This document shows, in pieces, positions 19,010 through 28,463 of a stretch of 62,748 nucleotides of DNA (positions are counted from its first letter, which is position 1; every line of letters begins with the position of its first letter). The stretch is taken from positions 1 to 62,748 of the forward strand of contig RFNG01000077.1 of NCBI GenBank assembly GCA_009927275.1, in the 5' to 3' direction. The translations under genes were made by a program, and so were the position numbers. The notes below the pieces were generated by a model that saw only the letters and a program-made list of their open reading frames with translations, did not search any database and had not been told where the DNA came from. The stretch comes from Sphingobacteriia bacterium. Lineage in GTDB: Bacteria > Bacteroidota > Bacteroidia > B-17B0 > Aurantibacillaceae.

Positions 19010-19905
19010 ATGAACATAAACTGGATAGGACATGCAGCCTTGTTTTTTGCACAGGTTATTTATGCATTGAATTACTCAATTGCCAAAGGACTAATGCCAG
19101 AAGCCATGCATCCTTTTACACTTGTACTTTTTAGAATTGCAGGAGCCGGGTGCTTATTTTGGATTAGCAGTTTCTTTTTACCCAAAGAAAAGGTTAGTTA
19201 TAATGATTTAAAACAACTTTTTAAACTCTGCTTTTTTGGGTTGTATTAAATCAGTTTTTTTTTATAACAGGATTATGTTACACAAGCCCCATCAATTCGG
19301 CCATAATAATGATCTGTAGTCCCATTTTAGTGTTTGCGCTTGGCGTTTTACTGCATCGCGATCCCATACGCTGGAATATAATTGTTGGATTAGGCATTGC
19401 GCTTTGTGGAGCATTATGTATGTTGTTATTTAAAGGCCATTTTCAATGGGGCAGTGATACCTTTAAAGGCGATCTTATGACTGTTATAAATGCAACGTCT
19501 TGGGCTATATTTTTAATTTATTCAAAACCCATTTTAACGCGATACCATACCGTAACCACAATGAAATGGTTATTTCTGTTTGGATTTTCATTGGCATTAC
19601 CCATTGGATTGCCATTTGCGTGGACAACACAGTTTGCATCGTTTACATGGTATACTTGGATGGCATTAGCTTTTGTTGTTGTAGCCACAACATTTTTGGC
19701 CTACCTTTTAAATATAATTGGACTTAAACGGTTAAATGCAGTAACAACCGGTGCATATATTTACCTGCAGCCGTTTTTAGCAAGTGTTGTTGCCTACATA
19801 CTTAACAAGGATGAATTAACATTAACCAAAATACTTTCAGGAGTTTGTATAATTTCAGGGTTAAGCCTGATTCATTTTAATACCTTTAAAAAGTCGAAAA
19901 CATGA
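19010..19905 (+). CDS. EamA/DMT-family transporter, one frame break
   Basis: A ten-helix drug/metabolite transporter with two EamA repeats, 298 residues once repaired. The first repeat begins HAALFFAQVIYALNYSIAKGLMPEAMHPF; the second ends TGAYIYLQPFLASVVAYIL. The break is at 19238-19240: a GGG run needs a fourth G, which gives LCFFGVVLNQFFFITGLCYTS, a standard EamA segment. The substrate is unknown; family members export amino acids or metabolites. The stop overlaps the yicC start by four bases (ATGA). Confidence 0.85.
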
Positions 19906-20777
19906 ACCATATTCAATCTATGACCGGTTATGGCGCCGCCAAATTTGAGTTAAAATCAACCGGTTATTTAGTAGAACTTAAGAGCTTAAATAGTAAATCG
20001 CTTGACTTAACATTACGTTTGCCTCAGCAATTTAAATTTTTAGAACATGACATGCGTTTACAAATTGGTAAATGTTGTGAACGGGGTAAAATTGAATTAC
20101 TCGTGCAGCCGCTTCATGCATCTTCTGAAGCGCATCCAGTAATTGATCGAAATGCAGCACAGCATTACTTGATTGAAATTCAAAATTTATGTAAGGATTT
20201 AAATTTAACCTGCAATGATCCTTTGCCCCTGTTATTACGTCAATCGGATTTATGGAATAGCAACGTATTACCTGAGGAAACAGAAATTCGATCTGCTGTA
20301 ATGACAACACTTGAAACAGCAATTGGGCGTTTTATAGAATTTAGACAACGGGAAGGGCTTAAACTTGAACATGCCATCGTTAAACACATTGAAACTATTG
20401 AACTACTTTTAAAAACGATCATAGCGAATGATCCGGTGCGTTTATATGCCATTCGTGATCGCTTGCAAAACTTTTTAAAACGCTTTGAGGCTGATTTAAC
20501 TATTGATGCAGGGCGTTTTGAGCAGGAAGTATTACTGTATCTTGAAAAACTGGATATACATGAAGAACAGGTTAGACTTGATGCGCATGTGCAGTACTTT
20601 AAATCAACTCTATTAGAACCTGCCGCAGGGCGTAAACTGGGCTTTATAACTCAAGAAATGGGCCGTGAAATAAATACTATGGGATCAAAAGCGCAAGATG
20701 CAGGCTTGCAGAAACAGGTTGTTGAGATGAAAGACGCATTAGAAAAAATAAAAGAACAGTGTGCCAATCTTTTATAA
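19902..20777 (+). CDS. YicC-family endoribonuclease
   Basis: The 291-residue protein has the conserved N-terminus SMTGYGAAKFEL, the ELKSLNSKSLDLTLRLP segment with family-conserved Ser and Asn, and the C-terminal DUF1732 block (GRKLGFITQEMGREINTMGSKAQD). YicC proteins are reported to be endoribonucleases involved in stress and small-RNA turnover. It overlaps the EamA stop by four bases and is followed 37 bases later by an amino-acid permease with its own promoter box. Confidence 0.92.
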   Translation: MNHIQSMTGYGAAKFELKSTGYLVELKSLNSKSLDLTLRLPQQFKFLEHDMRLQIGKCCERGKIELLVQPLHASSEAHPVIDRNAAQHYLIEIQNLCKDLNLTCNDPLPLLLRQSDLWNSNVLPEETEIRSAVMTTLETAIGRFIEFRQREGLKLEHAIVKHIETIELLLKTIIANDPVRLYAIRDRLQNFLKRFEADLTIDAGRFEQEVLLYLEKLDIHEEQVRLDAHVQYFKSTLLEPAAGRKLGFITQEMGREINTMGSKAQDAGLQKQVVEMKDALEKIKEQCANLL

Positions 20778-20803
20778 TTCCTCTGGTAATTGCAGGCTTT
20801 AAT

Positions 20804-20811
20804 TATATTTG
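20804..20811 (+). promoter_or_regulatory. Promoter -7 box TATATTTG, near-leaderless
   Basis: Exact TAnnTTTG consensus only three bases before the ATG at 20815, so transcription should start within or at the start codon. Confidence 0.6.
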
Positions 20812-20814
20812 AAT

Positions 20815-22460
20815 ATGAAAAGCGTTTTGCGAAAAAAACCATTTCATGCCTTAAGCCGGTCCGAACACCTGTCAAGACATTTAGGGGTTAGGGATTTAAC
20901 CGCATTGGGCATAGCTGCCATTATTGGGGCTGGGATATTTTCAACAATAGGTAAAGCCAGTGCCTCCGGTGGTCCCGGGTTGTACTGTTGTTTATTTTTG
21001 TTGCCGTTGCCTGTAGCTTTACCGCATTTGCCTATGCCGAATTTGCATCCATGATTCCGGTTAGTGGTAGTGCCTACACCTACAGCTATATGGTATTTGG
21101 CGAACTCTTTGCATGGCTCATTGGCTGGTCCTTAATTATGGAATATGCAATTGGTAATGTTACAGTAGCATTATCATGGAGTGAATATTTTTGTCATTTA
21201 ATAAATCATCAAACACCATTTCATATTCCAGAATGGCTTTGCATAGATTTTTTTTCGGCAAAACATCAATATGCCAATCCACTGAGCTCACATCAATCTG
21301 AGGGATGGCTTGCATATGCACATGCGCCAGAAATTGCTGGGATAAAAATTATATTTGATGCGCCGGCAGTTTTAATAAATGTTTTAATTACAGCCCTGGT
21401 ATACCGTGGTATTCGCGAAAGCCGCAATGTAAGTAATATTATGGTAGTGATTAAAATCATCGTGGTGCTTTTGGTAATTGCCGTAGGTATTGGCTATATC
21501 CAGCAGGATAACTGGAGTCCCTTTTTACCTAATGGTTTTTCTGGACTCACTGGTAGTATCAGTGCTGTTTTTTTTGCGTATATCGGATTTGATGCAATAA
21601 GTACAACTGCAGAAGAATGTCATAATCCACAAAAAGATTTACCGCGTGGAATTTTTTTTGCACTCATGATTTGTACCGTATTATACGTTTTAGTGGCTTT
21701 GGTTTTAACAGGAATGGTTTCGTATACTAAACTAAACGTAGGCGATCCCCTTGCTTATGTGTTTGATACATATCCTGCTTTACAATGGATGGGTGGCATT
21801 ATAGCGGTTAGTGCCGTAGTGGCCATGGCCAGTGTAATGCTGGTGTTTCAAATTGGACAACCCCGTATTTGGTATAGCATGAGCCGTGACGGTTTGTTGC
21901 CAAAAGCTTTTCAGCGTATTCATCCAAAATATAAAACACCATCATTTGCCACATTAATTACAGGTGTATTAGTGGGTTTACCCATTTTTTTTATAGACAT
22001 TACGATGGTAACCGATATTTGTTCAGCCGGTACGTTATTTGCATTTTGTTTGGTTTGTGCGGGAGTTTTAAAATTACAGCACGACCCGCATCGGCCAGAA
22101 GCCAAATTTAAAACACCTTATTTTAATAGCCGCTACGGACTACCTGTACTTTGCATATTAATATTATGCATTACGTACATGATTTCACCTCAACTGTATT
22201 CTAAAATTAATATATGGCCATTACACTGGACTTATATTCCCTCGTATGTGTTTATTTTGGTTACAATTATAATCTTTTATCAAGCCATGCGCTATAGATA
22301 TTCATTAATACCAACGCTTGGATTATTACTTTGTTTTTATATGCTATCTGAATTAGGTTTAAAAAACTGGATGTATTTTACCGCCTGGTTAATTTTAGGA
22401 TTACTTATTTATTTGATTTACGGGTACCATAACAGTCATTTAAAATCTAAAACACTATAA
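20815..22460 (+). CDS. APC-superfamily amino-acid permease, one frame break
   Basis: A 12-helix or longer amino-acid permease of 548 residues after repair, of the cationic amino-acid transporter type. It begins SEHLSRHLGVRDLTALGIAAIIGAGIFSTIG, the substrate-site GAGIF loop. The first frame ends wrongly after GGPG at 20977-20979: adding one G to the GGG run gives GGPGVVLLFIFVAVACSFTAFAYAEFASMIPVSGSAYTYS, exactly the family sequence. Later signatures are FFAYIGFDAISTTAEE and the SRDGLLPK loop. It starts a run with SDR, aminotransferase and RidA genes, suggesting uptake and processing of an amino acid or derivative. Confidence 0.88.
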
Positions 22461-22462
22461 AA

Positions 22463-23224
22463 ATGAAAACCATTTGTATAACCGGAGCCAGTTCTGGCAT
22501 AGGAGAAGCTTGCGCGCATGAATTAGCTGCCCAAGGTCATGCATTAATATTATGCGGACGACGTGCCGATCGGCTTAAAATTTTACGCCAACATTTAGAA
22601 ACAACGTATAACACAAGTGTTTTGGATTTAGAATTAGATGTTAGGTATTATAAATCTTGTCAAGAGGTTGTAAACCGACACGAAGCGCTGTTTTCTAAAA
22701 CTGATATTTTAATAAATAATGCCGGTTTAGCAGCAGGCTTGGCGCCTATACATGAGGGGCAAATTAATCATTGGGATCAAATGATAGATACCAATTTAAA
22801 AGGACTGCTTTACATGAGCCGTTTAATTAGTCCCTACATGGTAAAACGCAAACAGGGTAAAATTATTTTAATTGGATCTGTTGCTGGTAAAGAAACTTAC
22901 CCAAATGGAAATGTGTATTGCGCTACAAAACATGCCGTAGATGCCTTAGCCCGGGGTATGCGCATGGATTTAATTTCGCACGGTGTACAGGTTAGTGCAA
23001 TTCATCCTGGAATGGTAGAAACTGAATTTAGTATGGTACGTTTTGATGGCGACCGTGAGCGGGCAAATGCCGTATATAACAACATGACACCTCTAAAAGG
23101 AATAGATGTGGCTAAAGCTGTAACATGGATGATACACAGTCCAGAACATGTACATATTGCTGATGTGGTAATTTACCCTGCTGTGCAAGCTAGTGCAACA
23201 ATAGTAAATCGGAGCAATAGCTGA
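22463..23224 (+). CDS. Short-chain dehydrogenase/reductase, YdfG-like
   Basis: A 253-residue classical SDR. The cofactor loop TGASSGIG is at 7-14, NNAG at 85-88, and the catalytic set is S139, Y152 and K156 (YCATK). The N-terminal GRRADRL and the PGMVETEF motif place it near YdfG, which oxidises 3-hydroxy acids such as L-allo-threonine and serine with NADP. That would fit the amino-acid genes around it, but SDR substrates are hard to predict. The ATG is two bases after the permease stop. Confidence 0.88.
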   Translation: MKTICITGASSGIGEACAHELAAQGHALILCGRRADRLKILRQHLETTYNTSVLDLELDVRYYKSCQEVVNRHEALFSKTDILINNAGLAAGLAPIHEGQINHWDQMIDTNLKGLLYMSRLISPYMVKRKQGKIILIGSVAGKETYPNGNVYCATKHAVDALARGMRMDLISHGVQVSAIHPGMVETEFSMVRFDGDRERANAVYNNMTPLKGIDVAKAVTWMIHSPEHVHIADVVIYPAVQASATIVNRSNS

Positions 23225-23252
23225 ATTCAAAAATAATTTGTAGCTTAAGTAT

Positions 23253-24566
23253 ATGAAATTTAACCGCAGACATTTTTTATGGACTGGCATTAGTGGAATA
23301 TCTGCTTTAGAGGCCCTTAGTGCTATAAATCCCCATTGGACAAAATCGCTTCAAGGGTATATGAATCGTATAGAATCTGTTCCGCCAGAAGCCTCTGCCA
23401 GCGATGAGGATTTTTGGGCTTGGGTAAAAGCATCTTATACCGTTAGTCCCAATGTGATAAATCTTAATAATGGTGGTGTATCGCCGCAACCTAAAATAGT
23501 ACAAGATGCACAGCAACGGTTTAGCGCATATGCCAATGAGGCTCCATCGTATTATATGTGGCGTATTTTAGATCAAGGGCGCGAGGCCTTAAGACTAAAG
23601 CTTGCAGAATTAGCCGGATGCAGTGCTGATGAAATTGCCATAAATCGAAATGCCACAGAAGGACTTAACAGTATTATTTTTGGATTGCGTTTAAATGCCG
23701 GAGATGAAATTGTTTTAAGTACATACGATTATCCCAACATGATGAATGCTTGGAAGCAACGCGAAAAACGGGATGGTATTGTACTAAAATGGATTCAATT
23801 ACCACAGCCGTTAGCATCAGATTCGCAAGTGGTAGACGCATATATTAATGCCATTACACCAAAAACTAAAATTGTTTATATAACGCATATGATTAACTGG
23901 ACAGGAAATATAGTTCCGGTTAGAAAAATTGCAGATGCCGCGCATCAAAAAGGGTGCGAAGTTATAGTAGATGGGGCTCATTCCTTTGCGCATATACAAT
24001 ATAATATTCCCGATACGGGCGCCGATTATTTTGCAACGTCATTACACAAATGGCTTTCGGCCCCCTTTGGCACGGGATTGATGTACATCCGAAAATCTCA
24101 TGTTAAAAACATATGGGCCTTACTTTCGGCGCCTGAACCGGATGGCAATGATATTCGAAAATTTGAGAATTTAGGAACGCGCTCATTTCCAGCCGAAATG
24201 GCTATTGGCACTGCTGTAGATTTTCATATTGCTATTGGAAGTAAACGTAAAGAAGAACGGTTGCGGTATTTAAAAAATTACTGGATACAACAAATATCTA
24301 AACTTGAACGCATACGATTAAGCACAAATACAGATGCAGAACACTCCTGTGCTATTGCACATATTGGAATTGATGGATGGACCGGCGTTCAAATTGAACA
24401 GTCACTCTTTGAAACCTATAAACTGCATACGGTTGCTATTCAGGTTGAGAAATTAAATGGCATTCGGGTTACACCGCATGTATATACATCAACTCGTGAA
24501 CTAGATCTTTTGATTAAAGGTATTACGGCTTTAAGCGAAAAACATGCTCCCACAGAAAAAAAATAA
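23253..24566 (+). CDS. Class V aminotransferase-fold PLP enzyme with a probable Tat signal
   Basis: The 437-residue protein resembles the isopenicillin-N epimerase/cysteine desulfurase-like group. The PLP Lys is K266 (SLHKWLSAPFGTG), with D240 in VDGAHSF binding the ring nitrogen and RNATEGLN (132-139) in the phosphate-binding area. The N-terminus NRRHFLW followed by a weakly hydrophobic stretch looks like a twin-arginine signal, so the enzyme may be exported folded with PLP bound. Activity could be epimerase, lyase or desulfurase. Its 3' end overlaps the next gene, a RidA with a Sec signal, by 23 bases, which suggests a joint role outside the cytoplasm. Confidence 0.82.
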   Translation: MKFNRRHFLWTGISGISALEALSAINPHWTKSLQGYMNRIESVPPEASASDEDFWAWVKASYTVSPNVINLNNGGVSPQPKIVQDAQQRFSAYANEAPSYYMWRILDQGREALRLKLAELAGCSADEIAINRNATEGLNSIIFGLRLNAGDEIVLSTYDYPNMMNAWKQREKRDGIVLKWIQLPQPLASDSQVVDAYINAITPKTKIVYITHMINWTGNIVPVRKIADAAHQKGCEVIVDGAHSFAHIQYNIPDTGADYFATSLHKWLSAPFGTGLMYIRKSHVKNIWALLSAPEPDGNDIRKFENLGTRSFPAEMAIGTAVDFHIAIGSKRKEERLRYLKNYWIQQISKLERIRLSTNTDAEHSCAIAHIGIDGWTGVQIEQSLFETYKLHTVAIQVEKLNGIRVTPHVYTSTRELDLLIKGITALSEKHAPTEKK

Positions 24567-24981
24567 AATATCCATTTATATACTTGTACTGCATTTAAGT
24601 TGTACGTTTTGTTTTGCGCAGCATGATGTAGTGCAACCCATTGGCCCCTACGCGGGATATACATGTGATGATAATTATATTTTTATTTCGGGACAAATCG
24701 CTTTAAATGCCGAACAAAAAGTAGATACTACATCATTTGAAACAGAATGTAGAATGGTTTTAAATCAAATTAAACGCATTTTACACGACGCCGGCTCAGA
24801 CTGGAATCAAGTTATGAAAACAACTATATATACAACCCGTATGGAATGGTTTAGTCAGATTAACGCCGTATATGAAAGCTATGTAAGCAAACCCTATCCT
24901 GCGCGCGAAACGGTTGGTGTATGCCGGTTGCCAAAACAGGCCCGAATAGAAATTTCGGTTATTGCCAAAAAGCGGCATTAA
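24544..24981 (+). CDS. Exported RidA-family enamine/imine deaminase
   Basis: The 145-residue protein is a complete RidA domain (QPIGPYAGY at 31-39, ISGQIAL at 48-54, RLPKQARIEISVIA at the end) behind a Sec signal peptide (MLPQKKNKISIYILVLHLSCTFCFAQ). The catalytic Arg of the family aligns with R121 (YPARETVGV). RidA proteins hydrolyse reactive enamines and imines released by PLP enzymes. Here it starts inside the end of a gene for an apparently exported PLP enzyme, so the likely partner is next door. The 3' end overlaps the converging murF-alr stop by four bases. A second, cytosolic RidA is at 43765. Confidence 0.85.
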   Translation: MLPQKKNKISIYILVLHLSCTFCFAQHDVVQPIGPYAGYTCDDNYIFISGQIALNAEQKVDTTSFETECRMVLNQIKRILHDAGSDWNQVMKTTIYTTRMEWFSQINAVYESYVSKPYPARETVGVCRLPKQARIEISVIAKKRH

Positions 24982-27386
24982 TCCATAGTATAAACCCGTT
25001 TAACGCGTGATGATACAGATGTTAAAACTTCGTATGGTATGGTATTCATGGCTTTGGAAAGAGCTAATAGTTGAGATGCGTTTTCAAATATTACTACCTG
25101 ATCGCCTTCCTCGCATTGGACTTGTGTAACATCAACCATTATCATATCCATACATACCGAACCTAATATGTTACAAAAAGTATTATGAATAAACACACCG
25201 TGTTTTCCATGTCCTAATAATCTGGACAAACCATCTGCGTATCCTACAGGTAAAGTAGCTACACGTTTAGCAGATGCAAGCGCTTCGGATTTGCCGTAAC
25301 CAATGGTTTCACCCGCCTCAACAATTCGAATTTGAGAAATTTGAGTATACCATTTACAAACCGACTCAAGTGCGCCTTGCTGTGCGATTCCGTATAATCC
25401 TATTCCCAAACGCACCATATCCATATGACTTTGAGGTAAACGTAGTACGGCATTGGTATTAGCCATATGTCGTAGTATAGGATAATTTAATTTATTTTGT
25501 ATAACATTGTACATGTTGGTAAAACGATTTAACTGAACGGTACTCCATCCATCAGCGTGAGGATCGTCTGATGCTGTAAAATGTGAAAATACCGAACCTA
25601 CATGCAATCGCGGATGCCGCATTAACATTTCAAGTAATGGTGGTATATCAGCATCCGTAAAGCCCAGACGATGCATGCCGGTATCGAGTTTGATATGTAT
25701 ATGAATTGAATGTAATGCGCTGTATTCAGCAACTTCAATTAATTTATTTAAAATTTTAAAATTGTAAATTTCAGGTTCTAAATTATTTTTTATTAATTCC
25801 TCAAGGCTGTCCTCTTCAGGATTCATGACCATTATAGGTACAGTTACCTGGGCATTACGCAAAGCAATTCCTTCATCTGTATACGCTACAGCTAAATAGG
25901 CTATGCCGCATTGCTGTAAAAAACGTGCTATTTCAATACCGCCACTACCATAAGCCATGGCCTTTACCATGCCCATTATTTTTACCTGGGGATTTAAATG
26001 CGATTTAAAATAATTTAAATTATCCCGTAAACGGCTTAAATTAACTTCAAAAACAGTAGCATGCGATTGTAGCTGCAATCGACTTGCAAGCCTTTCAAAA
26101 TGATACGAACGGGCCCCCTTAATTAAAATGCGGGCTTCAGACAAATATGGACTAATTTCGTTTAAACTGGAAATCAAGGCATTGGTATCTTTAAATACAC
26201 GATATAAACAATGTAATTGAATTTCTGTGTTTAAAAATAATTCACCAACTAAAAAACAATAATCTAAAGGAAAACGTGCGCAACAACGAGATAATGCACT
26301 CATACGCTGCTGTGCTGTAAGCCCACTCTGCTCTAAATCAGATACAATTAAAATAGAACGTTTACGTGGCGATTGCTGATACATAAATTGCAAGGCAATT
26401 TCTAGTGATTCTATATCGGCATTATAGTAATCATTAATTAAAATACTGTTTGCCCAGGCTTTTTTAACATCAAGTCGTAAGGATATACTTTTTAAATTTA
26501 AAATACGATTTTGAATCTGTTCGGGTGTATAGTGCAAGTGGAATAATACGCCAATACAGGTTACCGCATTACGCACTGAACTTTCATCGTTAAACGGCAT
26601 TTTAAAAAAATGAGTGCGGTTTTCATATGTTATATGAATTCCATCACTTAGTGCACTGTAAGATAGGGATCCGTTTGGACCAATTTCAATCCAGGTTCCT
26701 TGAAATAAATTTGGTTTGGCTACCTGCTGCGCAATCACAACTGAAGCCTGAGATGTTAATTTTAATTTTTCTTGTAATTTTTCAGAGCGGTTGGCAAATG
26801 CTTCATCATGCGGACTGCCCAATGAAGTAAAGACAACCATAGCGGGCTTTATCATCGCTTGTAATGTTTGCATTTCACCGGGCATTGAAATACCCGCTTC
26901 AATTAATGCAAGATTATGATGCGATTCCATGCGCAAAATACTTAACGCAACTCCTAACTGCGAATTAAAACTCCGCGGGCTCCGAAGTATTTGAAAGTCT
27001 GTTTTTAATAGCTGATAAAGCCATTCTTTAACTATGGTTTTTCCCTGACTACCTGTTATGGCAATGGTTAAACCTTTAAACTGGCTGCGTTTCCATGCTG
27101 CCCAAATTTGTAAATGTTGCAGCACTCCCTTTACGCGAATCCACGTGATTGGTTGCGTATTTAATGCATCCAGCACGTAATCGTGTTCAACCATAAAACA
27201 TGTTATTCCATGCGCAATCAGTTGTGGTATATACATGTGACCATCACGGTGTACTGTTTTTAGTGCTAAAAACAGTACCCCTGTTGTACCTGCTATTTGA
27301 CGGCTATCATATGCAATATTTGAAATTTCGGCATCCGGTCCCTCATGGATAGCATTTAAAATATGTATAAGATCTTTACTGCGCAT
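24978..27386 (-). CDS. Bifunctional MurF (UDP-MurNAc-tripeptide:D-Ala-D-Ala ligase)/alanine racemase
   Basis: An 802-residue fusion common in Bacteroidota. Residues 1 to about 440 are MurF, with the ATP loop ITGSQGKT (110-117) and the INDYYNADIESLE segment near 317-329. Residues 445-802 are alanine racemase, with the PLP Lys at K475 in MVKAMAYGSGG, the HIKLDTGMHRLGF strand and CMDMIMVDVT, followed by SSRVKRVY at the end. Together the two domains supply D-Ala and add D-Ala-D-Ala to the peptidoglycan stem. The start overlaps the thymidine kinase stop by 11 bases. In many Mur ligases the ATP loop has GKTT/S; here it is GKTI. Confidence 0.95.
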   Translation of the reverse strand: MRSKDLIHILNAIHEGPDAEISNIAYDSRQIAGTTGVLFLALKTVHRDGHMYIPQLIAHGITCFMVEHDYVLDALNTQPITWIRVKGVLQHLQIWAAWKRSQFKGLTIAITGSQGKTIVKEWLYQLLKTDFQILRSPRSFNSQLGVALSILRMESHHNLALIEAGISMPGEMQTLQAMIKPAMVVFTSLGSPHDEAFANRSEKLQEKLKLTSQASVVIAQQVAKPNLFQGTWIEIGPNGSLSYSALSDGIHITYENRTHFFKMPFNDESSVRNAVTCIGVLFHLHYTPEQIQNRILNLKSISLRLDVKKAWANSILINDYYNADIESLEIALQFMYQQSPRKRSILIVSDLEQSGLTAQQRMSALSRCCARFPLDYCFLVGELFLNTEIQLHCLYRVFKDTNALISSLNEISPYLSEARILIKGARSYHFERLASRLQLQSHATVFEVNLSRLRDNLNYFKSHLNPQVKIMGMVKAMAYGSGGIEIARFLQQCGIAYLAVAYTDEGIALRNAQVTVPIMVMNPEEDSLEELIKNNLEPEIYNFKILNKLIEVAEYSALHSIHIHIKLDTGMHRLGFTDADIPPLLEMLMRHPRLHVGSVFSHFTASDDPHADGWSTVQLNRFTNMYNVIQNKLNYPILRHMANTNAVLRLPQSHMDMVRLGIGLYGIAQQGALESVCKWYTQISQIRIVEAGETIGYGKSEALASAKRVATLPVGYADGLSRLLGHGKHGVFIHNTFCNILGSVCMDMIMVDVTQVQCEEGDQVVIFENASQLLALSKAMNTIPYEVLTSVSSRVKRVYTMD

Positions 27387-27948
27387 CTGATATTGAAAAA
27401 TAACACGATCTACATAATGGTTTGTATTCTTTTTTTTCTCCTAAATACACCAGAGAATCTGATTTGCTAATGCGGTAACTCACATAGGCTAAATCTCCGC
27501 AGTTTGCACAAATGGCTTGAACCTTACTTACCTGATCGGCCACAGCCATTAGTTGCGGAATAGGTCCAAATGGCTGGGCATTTGAATCCATATCCAATCC
27601 GGCAATAATGACACGTTTTCCGGCATTTGCTAAATTTTGACACACCGAAACCAATTCTAAATCAAAAAACTGTGCTTCATCAATAGCCACCACATCTGCA
27701 GCAGAGGCCAGTAATGTTAGGGCCGAACTGCTGGAAACGCTTTGACACGGTAATTCACGACCCATATGACTAACTACAGCGTCTGGTTTATACCGCTGAT
27801 CGGTATCGGGCTTAAACAGTTCAACACGTAGATGCGCTAATACACAACGATGGATACGGCGTAATAACTCTTCTGTTTTTCCTGAAAACATACTACCACA
27901 GATGACTTCAATAGTTCCTTTTGAAGTTTTTTGATGTGTGGCATTCAT
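27376..27948 (-). CDS. tdk: Thymidine kinase
   Basis: A 190-residue type II thymidine kinase of the nucleotide salvage pathway. The P-loop GSMFSGKT is at 18-25, the DEAQFF metal-binding motif is near 95, and the lasso-domain zinc site is CANCG plus CRSC near the C-terminus. A TAATTTTA box lies five bases before the ATG. It heads a two-gene unit with murF-alr and diverges from the small gene at 28008. Confidence 0.95.
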   Translation of the reverse strand: MNATHQKTSKGTIEVICGSMFSGKTEELLRRIHRCVLAHLRVELFKPDTDQRYKPDAVVSHMGRELPCQSVSSSSALTLLASAADVVAIDEAQFFDLELVSVCQNLANAGKRVIIAGLDMDSNAQPFGPIPQLMAVADQVSKVQAICANCGDLAYVSYRISKSDSLVYLGEKKEYKPLCRSCYFSISDAQ

Positions 27949-28007
27949 AATTGTAAAATTAAGCTTTGAAACGTATACATTTTAAAATTTTAGCTATATT
28001 TAAATAA

Positions 28008-28463
28008 ATGAAAAAAGGAATTAGTGCTGTAAGCAAAGTAAAGGTTTTTAGAGAGCTAAGCCAGTTAGAGGAGCGTATTAAGCAAATTAAACTTAAATTA
28101 GAATTGGATGTGCCTTTTGACTCAGCACCTTTATTAAAACAATTACATGCTGCGTATGATATTTTATTGATTTATGAAATACAAAATGTAAAACCACAAC
28201 ACCTTAATACCAATCCTTTAATTTCAACAGACACGATATCCACTCAATTTAATCGTTTTAGCAATGATGTGGAAATTTTTAATGTGCTGTTTAATCAAAA
28301 AGCCGAAGATTTAAAAACGGTTTTACTGGAAATTCATCATTGCAACAGTAAAGAAGAAGCCGATTTATATTTAAACAGTTTATATAAACTATATTCATGG
28401 CATGCACACGAAGCGGTATTTTTAAAATTTAAAAACCATGTTGCGGAATTTTTTGAATCGTAA
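28008..28463 (+). CDS. Hypothetical helical protein
   Basis: The 151-residue product has no signal peptide and is predicted largely helical: FRELSQLEERIKQIKLKLEL near the start suits a coiled coil, and the rest is a hydrophobic-patterned helical bundle. I do not recognise a family. A TATATTTA box lies five bases before the ATG. Its end overlaps the start of the M28 peptidase gene by 26 bases, suggesting co-transcription but no clear shared function. Confidence 0.7.
   Translation: MKKGISAVSKVKVFRELSQLEERIKQIKLKLELDVPFDSAPLLKQLHAAYDILLIYEIQNVKPQHLNTNPLISTDTISTQFNRFSNDVEIFNVLFNQKAEDLKTVLLEIHHCNSKEEADLYLNSLYKLYSWHAHEAVFLKFKNHVAEFFES

Noticed and set aside
18167-24981. Reading the broken transporter, permease and receptor genes as decaying pseudogenes
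   Set aside because: Each has only one break and otherwise intact conserved motifs, and each is repaired by one base; there is no second lesion as decay would leave.
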